Shown in pieces: positions 1-6,552 of a DNA stretch of 22,156 nt. The position numbers were made by a program, and so were the translations under genes. This stretch comes from Candidatus Margulisiibacteriota bacterium (GTDB lineage: Bacteria; Margulisbacteria; Termititenacia; Termititenacales; Termititenacaceae), in NCBI GenBank assembly GCA_031267055.1, contig JAIRZV010000128.1:1-22156 (forward strand), given 5' to 3'. Each line of letters opens with the position of its first letter. The first letter of the stretch is position 1. The notes under the pieces were generated by a model, which saw only the letters and a program-made list of their open reading frames with translations, made no database searches and had not been told where the DNA came from.

Positions 1-117
1 GTGACCGGCGACGATGTACAGCGTCTGGCCAATGAGATTTTTATCAAAGAAGATTTGCAGCTCACCGCCATCGGCAATTTCGCCAAAGGCGGATTTTTTC
101 AGGAGTTGGACTGCTGA
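1..117 (+). CDS. M16 family zinc peptidase, C-terminal end only
   Basis: The open frame enters from the left edge and gives 38 residues ending FFQELDC-stop. The stretch VTGDDVQRLANEIF, followed by LQLTAIGNF, matches the usual end of M16 (insulinase/processing-peptidase-like) proteins, where a 'VT..DV..lA...f' helix precedes a final strand of the type 'l..iG'. The catalytic HxxEH region lies outside the window. In several bacterial groups an M16 gene lies next to dut; here they are separated by about 6 kb of accessory DNA. The last eight codons coincide with the 24-bp direct repeat described separately. The family call rests on a short tail and is therefore moderate. Confidence 0.6.
   Translation: MTGDDVQRLANEIFIKEDLQLTAIGNFAKGGFFQELDC
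92..115 (+). repeat. 24-bp direct repeat, copy 1 (inside the M16 gene 3' end)
   Basis: These 24 bases recur without mismatch at 3315-3338. Here they encode the last residues of the M16 protein (FFQELDC) up to the first base of the stop codon. Together the copies flank the 948-aa repeat gene exactly, as attachment-site or target-site duplications would. Confidence 0.85.
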
Positions 118-361
118 GCGTTAAGCAGGCACACCGTAGTAATGCCATGCTATATGTTCAGGCTTTTTGAGCCGCTTTTCGTTGCTGTTTGTTGCGAATT
201 TATTATGTTATTTCTTAAACTACTTCCTTGAAATTGGAGCAGGGTGGCGTTTACACAGTTAAGTTTACACTCTTAGATTATTCTCATTTTCCTGCAACAA
301 ACGTTCAAAACTTGCGATAAATTACTGAATGGTACGCTAACATAATATAAGGAAACACATT
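118..361. other. Non-coding leader region before the 948-aa gene
   Basis: No convincing gene is seen. There is a 9-bp inverted repeat, GTTTGTTGC at 187-195 and GCAACAAAC at 294-302. A Shine-Dalgarno AAGGA at 349-353 lies 8 bases before the ATG at 362. An AT-rich TAATAT at 343-348 could be a -10 box, but no good -35 lies at the right distance, so a promoter is not called. Confidence 0.4.
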
Positions 362-3208
362 ATGCAGATCGCTGTCAAAGAAAAAATAAAGCCAATTAGG
401 AATGTCGCCACGTCACATCTGCTGGGAGACAAGGCAGACCAGCAGCTTTTATATCATCTTAGACAATATATGAAAAATGCGGAAGATAGAGAGTACAAGC
501 CAGGTATAAAGAGCCCTAAAGACTTTCCGCTTACAGACGAGGTAGGCGAACTAATTAAGAATGAAGCAGGCAAGGTAAAAACTATTAGAGTGAAACGTCT
601 AGCAGATCGGCTTAACAGGATAAAGAACAAAAAAGAGGAGGAACTTACTGAAACACAAAAAGAGATAAGAAGATCATGGGACAGCCTGAAAGACAATCGC
701 AATGATTGGTCTGATACTGACATTTTATATTACTTGCGGCAGTATATGAAAAATGCGGAAGACAAGGAATATCAACCAAAGATGACTAGTAATAAAAGTT
801 TTCCACTCACGGATGAAAGAGGATACTTGATCAAGGACAAAACAGGCAAGATGAAAACTATAAAAGTGAAAGACTTATCACAGAGGATTGGGAGGTTCAA
901 ATATAAAATAAAGCACAAAAAGGAAGGAAAGCTAGATGAAACACAAAAAGAGATAGAAAGACTGTTGAACAGCTTGAAATATAATCAGGATGAAGATTGG
1001 GTTGACGCTGAAATTTTATATTATCTGCAACAATATATGAAAAATACGGAAGATAGAGAGTACAAACCCAAAAGTAAAAGTCCTGACAGCTTTCAACTTA
1101 CGGACGAAAGAGGAAACCCGATTATAGACAACGAAACAGGCAAGGCGAAAGCTATGAATATAGGAAACCTAACGCAGAGGATTAGAATCTTCAACAGAAG
1201 AATAAAGAACGAATCAAATAAAGAAGAACTTAACGAAACACAAAAAGAAATAAAAAGACTGTGGGATAGTCTGAAAGAAAATATCGATTATTGGTCTGAT
1301 GCTGACACGCTATATTACTTGCAACAATACATGAAAAATGCGGAGAAGAAAGAATACAAACCAAGTATAATTAACCCTGAAAGCTTTCCACTCACAGATG
1401 AGAGTGGAGCATTAAAAGTTGATGAAGAGACAGGCGCGGTGAAAACTATAAAAGTGAAGCGCTTAGCAGAGAAGATTAGCCGCTTCAAGGACAATATAAA
1501 GAACAAAAAAGAAGACGAGCTTGACGAAACACAAAGAGAGATAAAAAAGCTGTATGATGATCTGAAAAACAATACCGATTATTGGCCTGATTCTAATGTT
1601 CTATACTATTTACAGCAGTATATAAATAATTCAGAAAATAAAGAGTACAAGCCAAGTACAATTAGTCCTGAAACCCTTTCATTCTTGGACGAGACAGGCA
1701 TAAAGAGAACTATAAAAGTGAAACGCCTATCACAGAGAATTAGAGATCTCATAGAAAAAGACGAGCTTACTGATACACAAAAAGAGATAAAAAGACTGTG
1801 GGACAGCCTGAAAAACAATCGTAGAGACAAAACTGATGATAATCTTCTATATTACCTGCAGCAATATACGAAAAATGCTAATGATAGAAAGTATAAACCA
1901 GTAATAACACAGAACAACAAAAGTTTTCCGTTCATGAATGATTTAGGCAAGCCAATTAAGGATGAGACAGGCAAAACACAAACTATGAAAGTTTACGTTC
2001 TGGCTATGAAGCTTGTGCACTTCAAAGATAGAATAAGAGACATAGAGAGCCTTAATGAAACACAAAGAGAAATAATAAGGTTATTGGATAGTCTGAAAGA
2101 CAATAAAAAAGGTGCTAAGTCTGCCGGAGAGACCAGCAACTCGGGCACAATATTCCCAGCCGTCTACAAACCCACCGGCGAGGAGCATACAGACGGCCTG
2201 TCAAATACGCGCGTCATTATAGACTACTCCAGTCCGGCCAAACGCGGTATTGTTTTCTTGCGCGGCGGCCGCCTTGTGGATCTGACCGACCACACTAATA
2301 TTTATGATCGCGCGCAATTCGGTCCCGACAATTCTCCCAGACATGAACATATAGAAATACCTGCGCCGTCCGTCAGCCGGTCGGACATAGAACACGGGCT
2401 TTATGTTTTTACCCGTCGTCTGTATGATGACCTGACCGGCATGACGGATTTTTCCAGCGTCATTTCCGGCTGGAACAAAATGTACTCTGATCCGCAGAAA
2501 ATAAACGAAAATCCTGACCTGCACACACTGGCCGAAGCGGAAGACTCGCTTTTGCGTCTGGCAGAAATGCCTCTATTCACCGTGGAGGAAAAAGACGCTC
2601 TGCTGTCCGCTTATGACGCGGCTTGCGTGGAAGTCGCAAACGCCGAAGAACTTGCCGACGATCCGCAAAACTGGCCGCGTTGTGTCGAATTGTCCGCTCT
2701 CTATGACCGCCTGACGCTGAAATATAACGCGGCTTTGTTTAACGCTTATCTGCAAATACTAAAAGACCGTTCTGCAGAGCTGGATAAATTGTTGCAATAT
2801 GTCGGTGGACGGATTGAGACCAATCGTCTGGCCGGAGCGAGTGTCTTGGCGGCGGCGGAACAGGCACGCAGAATTTATTTCTGGCTCGAGCTGATACGCA
2901 ATGGTGTGCTCGACAGTGCGGAAAGATACGCGGAATATTACAAGCAATACCGGCAGGAAGCCACGCAATACAACGCCGAACTGCCTATGGCCGATGTACG
3001 CGGGATCATCCGCGCCAATCTGCCGGCCAGACGGGAACGGGTCATCCGGCTCATTCGCCGCGACCTTTTGTCTCTGGGCAACGAGGCGCAGGATTTCCGT
3101 GAACACATCACGCACGCGACGGAACAGCTCGCTATTGCCAAAACTGCTTCCGGTCAAAACGCAAATATTGCTACAGACGATATGACCAGTTCAACAATCG
3201 ACCAATAA
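362..3208 (+). CDS. Tandem-repeat protein with conserved C-terminal domain (paralog A, 948 aa)
   Basis: Function unknown. Residues 29-583 are six modules of 82-98 aa (29-120, 121-217, 218-315, 316-412, 413-494, 495-583). Each starts with a helix of the type LYYLQQYMKNAED, then EYKP, a variable loop ending near TGK.KTIKVK, then LxxRIxRFK, and finally LxETQKEIKRLWDSL. This layout resembles helicase-associated (HA-type) three-helix repeats, an inference from pattern only. Residues 584-948 form a different domain (TRVIIDYSSP at 616-625, later LLSAYDA and LKYNAALFNAY) shared with the 563-aa and 666-aa proteins. No signal peptide or membrane segment is seen, so it is probably cytoplasmic. The start is supported by AAGGA 8 bases upstream. 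The module part is clearly AT-rich with many AAA and ATA codons; the C-terminal part is GC-richer, so the gene looks chimeric. It lies between two perfect 24-bp repeats. Confidence 0.85.
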   Translation: MQIAVKEKIKPIRNVATSHLLGDKADQQLLYHLRQYMKNAEDREYKPGIKSPKDFPLTDEVGELIKNEAGKVKTIRVKRLADRLNRIKNKKEEELTETQKEIRRSWDSLKDNRNDWSDTDILYYLRQYMKNAEDKEYQPKMTSNKSFPLTDERGYLIKDKTGKMKTIKVKDLSQRIGRFKYKIKHKKEGKLDETQKEIERLLNSLKYNQDEDWVDAEILYYLQQYMKNTEDREYKPKSKSPDSFQLTDERGNPIIDNETGKAKAMNIGNLTQRIRIFNRRIKNESNKEELNETQKEIKRLWDSLKENIDYWSDADTLYYLQQYMKNAEKKEYKPSIINPESFPLTDESGALKVDEETGAVKTIKVKRLAEKISRFKDNIKNKKEDELDETQREIKKLYDDLKNNTDYWPDSNVLYYLQQYINNSENKEYKPSTISPETLSFLDETGIKRTIKVKRLSQRIRDLIEKDELTDTQKEIKRLWDSLKNNRRDKTDDNLLYYLQQYTKNANDRKYKPVITQNNKSFPFMNDLGKPIKDETGKTQTMKVYVLAMKLVHFKDRIRDIESLNETQREIIRLLDSLKDNKKGAKSAGETSNSGTIFPAVYKPTGEEHTDGLSNTRVIIDYSSPAKRGIVFLRGGRLVDLTDHTNIYDRAQFGPDNSPRHEHIEIPAPSVSRSDIEHGLYVFTRRLYDDLTGMTDFSSVISGWNKMYSDPQKINENPDLHTLAEAEDSLLRLAEMPLFTVEEKDALLSAYDAACVEVANAEELADDPQNWPRCVELSALYDRLTLKYNAALFNAYLQILKDRSAELDKLLQYVGGRIETNRLAGASVLAAAEQARRIYFWLELIRNGVLDSAERYAEYYKQYRQEATQYNAELPMADVRGIIRANLPARRERVIRLIRRDLLSLGNEAQDFREHITHATEQLAIAKTASGQNANIATDDMTSSTIDQ
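446..2110 (+). repeat. Six tandem coding modules of 246-294 bp
   Basis: Module boundaries fall near 446, 722, 1013, 1307, 1598 and 1844. The best conserved DNA is the opening (TATTACYTGCARCARTATATG-like) and the end around ACACAAAAAGAGATAAAAAG. Module 5 is shortest, having lost part of the central loop. DNA divergence is greater than in the other two paralogs, which suggests an older array. Confidence 0.85.
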
Positions 3209-3314
3209 TTTAACGCCTGTTTGTAGAGCGAATATTTTGCCGTAAGCGTGTCGTGAACACTCATTAGCGCGGGTAAAGATATTCGCCGTGCTGTCAGAAC
3301 AAAGGACGCGCATC
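3209..3314. other. Spacer after the 948-aa gene with a short open tail
   Basis: No gene is called. An 8-bp inverted repeat (GCGAATAT at 3228-3235, ATATTCGC at 3279-3286) is present. A frame open from 3257 runs into copy 2 of the direct repeat and reads GKDIRRAVRTKDAHR then FFQELDC-stop at 3338-3340. The frame is stopped upstream at 3254, so it could be a gene-end remnant carried by an inserted element. Confidence 0.35.
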
Positions 3315-3338
3315 GATTTTTTCAGGAGTTGGACTGCT
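3315..3338 (+). repeat. 24-bp direct repeat, copy 2
   Basis: Perfect copy of 92-115, 3223 bp further on. It again reads FFQELDC in an open frame and is followed by TAG, where copy 1 has TGA. The reverse-strand higB gene ends just to its right, at 3346. Confidence 0.85.
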
Positions 3339-3345
3339 AGATTTT

Positions 3346-3627
3346 TTAATGATAATCCACAATTTCAACATTGTAAGCATTGTTATCTACCCAGTTAAAG
3401 CAAATCCGGTATTGGTCATTTATGCGGATTGAGTATTGTCCGGCGCAGTTGCCGCGCAGTTTTTCCAAACGATTTGAAGGCGGAATATTTAGTTCATGAA
3501 TCTGCCCTGAACGATTGAGCATGGCTAGTTTAATAATCGCGTTTTTGTAAATAGAATCGGGAAATTTTTTGCAGTGTCCAATTTCAAATATTTTTCTGGT
3601 GTCTTTGCAGGCGAAAGATTTAATCAT
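3346..3627 (-). CDS. higB: HigB-type (RelE superfamily) toxin, 93 aa
   Basis: The small basic protein begins MIKSFACKDTRKIF and carries the typical HigB elements KFP near residue 22, LNIPPSNRLEKLRG in the middle, and YSIRINDQYRICFNW followed by VEIVDYH at the end. Family members are ribosome-dependent mRNA interferases of about 92 aa, so the length is complete. It begins 8 bases after the antitoxin gene on the same strand, so the two are surely co-transcribed. The order is antitoxin then toxin, the reverse of the classical higBA layout. The pair lies inside the accessory island between the M16 peptidase and dut, as expected for a mobile or stabilising module. Confidence 0.9.
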   Translation of the reverse strand: MIKSFACKDTRKIFEIGHCKKFPDSIYKNAIIKLAMLNRSGQIHELNIPPSNRLEKLRGNCAGQYSIRINDQYRICFNWVDNNAYNVEIVDYH

Positions 3628-3635
3628 AGCGAAAA

Positions 3636-3962
3636 TTATCCAACTTTGCGTTTTGGCGCTTGTTTTTTTGGCACAAGATAACGGATAGGAGCAATTTGCC
3701 GCAATTCGGGAGCAATAGTTTGTCTGGCTTTGATCAGCTCAAAATCCATTTGCAAGCCGCTAAAATATCCTGCGGTCAAACCGAAATATTTACACAACCG
3801 TAAATCTGTGTCAGCGGATACTCCGCATTTGCCGTTGATAATGTTGCTAATGCGGTTTTGCGGAATACCCAGAGCTTTAGCCAAATTATTTTGGGATAAA
3901 CCGAGCGGTTTAATAAATTCTTGTTCTAAAACTTCGCCGACAGTGGGCACATTATTTCTCAT
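3636..3962 (-). CDS. higA: HigA-type antitoxin, XRE-family DNA-binding protein, 108 aa
   Basis: The N-terminal half is a Cro/C1-type helix-turn-helix: GEVLEQEFIKPLGLSQNNLA, then KALGIPQNRISNIINGK (recognition helix about residues 35-45), then DTDLRLCKYFGLTAGYF, which is the usual HigA sequence. The protein should neutralise the downstream toxin and repress its own promoter. A strong Shine-Dalgarno (AAAGGAG) lies before the ATG at 3962, and a near-perfect promoter with a palindromic operator lies upstream at 3992-4020. The C-terminal end is short and basic (KKQAPKRK). Confidence 0.9.
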   Translation of the reverse strand: MRNNVPTVGEVLEQEFIKPLGLSQNNLAKALGIPQNRISNIINGKCGVSADTDLRLCKYFGLTAGYFSGLQMDFELIKARQTIAPELRQIAPIRYLVPKKQAPKRKVG

Positions 3963-3991
3963 CTCAGGACTCCTTTAGTTTATTGTTATAC

Positions 3992-4020
3992 ATTATACGT
4001 ATAACGTATAATAATGTCAA
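3992..4020 (-). promoter_or_regulatory. Consensus sigma70 promoter of higA-higB with palindromic operator
   Basis: On the reverse strand TTGACA (4020-4015) and TATAAT (3997-3992) are separated by exactly 17 bases, a perfect consensus. The 12-bp palindrome TTATACGTATAA (3993-4004) overlaps the -10 box, with a partial second copy (CGTATAATAA) beside it. HigA autorepression at this site is an inference. The same 12 bases occur in the promoter of the PIN-toxin module at 14565. Confidence 0.85.
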
Positions 4021-4060
4021 GGTTTAAGAAGCGCGTATATTCATGTCTCGCTTACGTTCG

Positions 4061-4182
4061 ACACCCCACCAGTCTGCCGCTTACGCGCCAGCCAGCCTCC
4101 CCTTGGTAAGGGGAGGCAGCCAGTAGAGGCGTTGCATGCAACGCCTCTACTGGTGGTGGGGTGTTTCGCCACAGGCGAAACA
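4061..4182. repeat. Compound hairpin element (MITE-like or structured RNA)
   Basis: Several perfect stems occur in 122 bases. An outer 11-bp stem pairs 4061-4071 (ACACCCCACCA) with 4154-4164. Inside it are a 10-bp stem with a 3-base loop at 4095-4117 (GCCTCCCCTT/AAGGGGAGGC) and a perfect 34-bp palindrome at 4120-4153. A 9-bp stem with a 3-base loop follows at 4162-4182. No gene is credible here. Such dense folding is typical of small non-autonomous repeats. Confidence 0.75.
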
Positions 4183-4217
4183 TTGAGAAATCACTATAAC
4201 ATCACTACGGAATATCT

Positions 4218-4238
4218 TTCCAAGAGCTGGATTGCTAG
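4218..4238 (+). repeat. Diverged third copy of the M16 gene end (FQELDC-stop)
   Basis: The bases encode FQELDC followed by TAG. Compared with copy 2, four of the six codons differ (TTT/TTC, CAG/CAA, TTG/CTG, GAC/GAT) and every change is synonymous. The frame is stopped upstream at 4197, so only a tail remains. It lies between the hairpin element and the REP-like palindrome. Confidence 0.5.
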
Positions 4239-4242
4239 ACCT

Positions 4243-4290
4243 CAAACACGCTATATGTAGCGTAAGCACACCATATATAGCGTGTGTTTG
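4243..4290. repeat. REP-like palindrome, copy 1
   Basis: Arms CAAACACGCTATATG and CATATATAGCGTGTGTTTG, allowing bulges, form a long imperfect hairpin. The same element, with a different loop, occurs at 17896-17936. Confidence 0.75.
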
Positions 4291-4311
4291 ATTTATTATA
4301 AGCTGATTTTT

Positions 4312-4341
4312 TTGAAACTTACACCCCAAAGTTACGATATC
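4312..4341 (+). promoter_or_regulatory. Possible promoter of the 563-aa gene
   Basis: TTGAAA (4312-4317), then 18 bases, then GATATC (4336-4341) and TAA. The 666-aa paralog has TTGCAA, 18 bases, GATATCTTA in the same arrangement. The shared core is TACGATATCT. If used, the transcript would start almost at the ATG; no Shine-Dalgarno is visible for this gene. A short inverted repeat, AGTTA/TAACT, surrounds the core (4330-4346). Confidence 0.4.
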
Positions 4342-4349
4342 TAACTGTT

Positions 4350-6041
4350 ATGTATAAAAAACAAATTAGCGATAAAAGTAATGTAAGACGCGCTGGGATA
4401 AGCGCTGAACAAACCTTGTGTGAAATGGTAGTCTGGAGTTTTACAAATGAATATTTGCCATTTCGGAAAGGAGCAGATATCCCTGACTATGAAAAAAATC
4501 TGGTAATAAGATGGGGGTATGTACAAAACTTTTATAAATCTCCTGACAATCCCTTACGCGAACGTATAAATAATATAAAAAGATTATTCAAAATTAATCT
4601 TACCAGCCCTGAACAAACCCTGTGTGAAATGGTGGTTTGGAGTTTTACAAATGAATATTTACCGCGTGGAAGAGGAGCAAATGTTCCTGACTATGAAAAA
4701 GATTTGGCACGGAGATGGAATGGTGTACAAAACGTTCATAAATCTCCTGACAATCCCTTACGCGAACGTATAAATAAAATAAAAGGATTATTCAAAAGTA
4801 AACTTACCAACCCTGAACAAACCTTGTGTGAAATGGTTGTCTGGAGTTTTACAAATGAATATTTGCCACTTCGGAAAGGAGCAGATATCCCTGACTATGA
4901 AAAAAATCTGGCAATAAGATGGGGGTCTCTACAAAACGGTCATAAATCTCCTGACGATCCCTTACGCGAACGTATAAATAAAATAAAAGGATTATTCAAA
5001 AGTAAACTTACCAGCCCTGAACAAACTTTGTGTGAAATTATTGTCTGGAGTTTTACGAATGAATATTTGCCGCTACAAAGCGGAACGAATGTTCCTGACT
5101 ATGAAAAACATCTGGCGGACAGATGGAATAATATACTAAAGAGATATAAATCTTCAGACAATCCCTTGCGTGAACGGATAGATAGCATAAATTCTTTGTT
5201 TAAGAGAAAAAGAAATAATGGAAATCGTCATCTTGATATCCGCTCTGCCACAATGGATCAACTGGAGCCGCTGGCGCAGGAGCCGCGCGAGATAATTTAT
5301 CATAAAGATTTTTTGAAACAGGGCACGGCTATTTTAGAGAGTTATTTTCGGACGGACCAGACCAACGGTTTTAATCCGGACGGATTTAACACGCCGGATA
5401 ATACGCCGAAACATCGCAAAAATTATTTTGATCAGAGTTTTACGCCGGAAGAAAATCAGCAGGCTGTGGAATATGTTTTATATGAAGACATTCAGGATTT
5501 ATTGCGGTCTATCCAAAGCAAAACAAATTTTACTCTGCCGAAACCCAATCAACGCCGAACGCCGCCGGTCAGAGAGATTCATAATGAAAATACCGCGCTT
5601 CACTCCATAGCCGACGCTCTGGATATTGTGCAGGAATATGCGGGCTGGATAACTGACGCGGATTACAAATTATTGCAAAACGCCTATCTGGAAGCCGCCG
5701 CAGAACCGGCGAATATGGAAAAATGCCGCGAATTAGTGAATGTATTAAAAGAATTGCAGATACAGTATTTAGAAGATAAATTTGCGGCTTTTTGTCTGGT
5801 TTTGGAAGATAACTATAAGGCTATCGACGCGATGTTCGGTGAAATGATAAAAAATCCTGAAACCACTTTTGAACAATATGTTACTATTTCCGGCGTGCTT
5901 TCAATGTTAAGTTTGTTCTTGAGCGATCCGGCTCCGGAAAAAATCAGAGCTTTGCGTATAGATTTTAACAATCATTCTGCCCAGACTAAAAAATACTGGC
6001 GAAAAATTATGGAGCAGGTGGAGCTGCTTGTCCATAACTAA
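4350..6041 (+). CDS. Tandem-repeat protein with conserved C-terminal domain (paralog B, 563 aa)
   Basis: Function unknown. Residues 18-288 are four modules of 67-68 aa (18-85, 86-153, 154-221, 222-288). Each reads EQTLCEMVVWSFTNEYLP, a variable loop, VPDYEK, L..RW, then SPDNPLRERI and IKGLFK. The scaffold is almost invariant, while module positions 21-27, 33, 35-36, 39-41 and 43-45 vary. The layout is HA-repeat-like by inspection. A linker with RHLDI (293-297) leads into a C-terminal domain (REIIYH at 313-318, TPKH, YVLYEDIQDLLRSI, LVNVLKELQIQYLEDKFAAF) that aligns with the 666-aa protein and, more weakly, the 948-aa protein. No signal peptide or membrane span is seen. The start ATG lacks a clear Shine-Dalgarno; no better start exists in the frame. 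It is followed by dut after 46 bases. Confidence 0.85.
   Translation: MYKKQISDKSNVRRAGISAEQTLCEMVVWSFTNEYLPFRKGADIPDYEKNLVIRWGYVQNFYKSPDNPLRERINNIKRLFKINLTSPEQTLCEMVVWSFTNEYLPRGRGANVPDYEKDLARRWNGVQNVHKSPDNPLRERINKIKGLFKSKLTNPEQTLCEMVVWSFTNEYLPLRKGADIPDYEKNLAIRWGSLQNGHKSPDDPLRERINKIKGLFKSKLTSPEQTLCEIIVWSFTNEYLPLQSGTNVPDYEKHLADRWNNILKRYKSSDNPLRERIDSINSLFKRKRNNGNRHLDIRSATMDQLEPLAQEPREIIYHKDFLKQGTAILESYFRTDQTNGFNPDGFNTPDNTPKHRKNYFDQSFTPEENQQAVEYVLYEDIQDLLRSIQSKTNFTLPKPNQRRTPPVREIHNENTALHSIADALDIVQEYAGWITDADYKLLQNAYLEAAAEPANMEKCRELVNVLKELQIQYLEDKFAAFCLVLEDNYKAIDAMFGEMIKNPETTFEQYVTISGVLSMLSLFLSDPAPEKIRALRIDFNNHSAQTKKYWRKIMEQVELLVHN
4401..5213 (+). repeat. Four tandem 204-bp coding modules
   Basis: Units begin at 4401, 4605, 4809 and 5013 with a period of 204 bp. 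Units 2 and 3 are identical but for one base over roughly their last 70 bases, while their middles differ, so they are recent duplicates with focused divergence. Confidence 0.9.
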
Positions 6042-6057
6042 TGTCTAATACTATAAT
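6028..6057 (+). promoter_or_regulatory. Possible dut promoter
   Basis: TTGTCC (6028-6033), an 18-base spacer and TATAAT (6052-6057). The predicted start leaves a leader of about 24 bases with GGAG at 6078-6081, six bases before the dut ATG. The -35 overlaps the end of the 563-aa gene. Confidence 0.45.
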
Positions 6058-6087
6058 CAAAGTCAATTTTTAAGCACGGAGAAAAAA

Positions 6088-6546
6088 ATGGAAGTCCTCA
6101 TCAAAAAACTCCCCGGCGCGGACGATTTGCCGGCCATGCAATACATGACCGCACAGGCGGCGGGCATGGATATTTACGCTGCGGTGACCGAGCCGGTCGT
6201 TTTGGCGGCCAACGAGACGAAACTGATCCCGACTGGCTTTCAAATGGCTTTGCCGGCCGGCTATGAGGCGCAGGTGCGTCCGCGCTCCGGTCTGGCGCTC
6301 AAAAAAAATATCGGCGTGCTGAATAGTCCGGGTACGATCGACGCGGATTATCGCGGCGAGGTCGGTGTGATCCTGACCAATTTTGGCCGCGAACCTTTTA
6401 CTGTGCGGCGTGGCGAGCGCATTGCCCAGATGGTCATCGCGCCGGTGGCCAGAGCGGAGTTGAAATTTGTTTCTGAATTGCCGGATTCCGCGCGCGGCGC
6501 CGGCGGTTTTGGCTCTACCGGCGCTGGCGGCGGCAAGCCGCTTTAG
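6088..6546 (+). CDS. dut: dUTP diphosphatase (dUTPase), 152 aa
   Basis: The enzyme hydrolyses dUTP to dUMP and pyrophosphate, keeping uracil out of DNA and supplying dUMP for thymidylate synthesis. All five trimeric dUTPase motifs are present: AGMDIYA (25-31), RPRSGLA (64-70), GTIDADYRG (82-90, with catalytic Asp85), GERIAQMVI (109-117) and the Gly-rich C-terminal arm RGAGGFGSTG (136-145). Length is normal for a bacterial trimeric enzyme. GGAG six bases before the ATG fixes the start. It is the first gene of the group dut, MBL, DUF1385 and prfA, with 6 bases to the next gene. Confidence 0.97.
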   Translation: MEVLIKKLPGADDLPAMQYMTAQAAGMDIYAAVTEPVVLAANETKLIPTGFQMALPAGYEAQVRPRSGLALKKNIGVLNSPGTIDADYRGEVGVILTNFGREPFTVRRGERIAQMVIAPVARAELKFVSELPDSARGAGGFGSTGAGGGKPL

Positions 6547-6552
6547 ATTTTT

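Noticed and set aside
454..1830. Reverse-strand Ser/Phe-rich open frames repeated along the 948-aa gene
   Set aside because: They are mirror frames of the tandem modules (periodic because the modules are), with low-complexity SSSSFLFF content and no ribosome sites.
2901..3185. Second + strand frame within the C-terminal part of the 948-aa gene
   Set aside because: It is an Arg-rich shadow frame; the main frame aligns with two paralogs.
116..3314. Complete transposon or integrative element around the 948-aa gene
   Set aside because: Flanking repeats are present but no transposase, integrase or terminal inverted repeat is found, so only the repeat-flanked cassette is claimed.
4147..4329. Reverse-strand 60-aa open frame
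   Set aside because: It runs through the hairpin element and the REP-like palindrome; composition and lack of a ribosome site argue against a gene.
4401..5213. CRISPR-like direct repeats
   Set aside because: The 204-bp period is in frame and codes for protein modules; there is no short repeat-spacer pattern.
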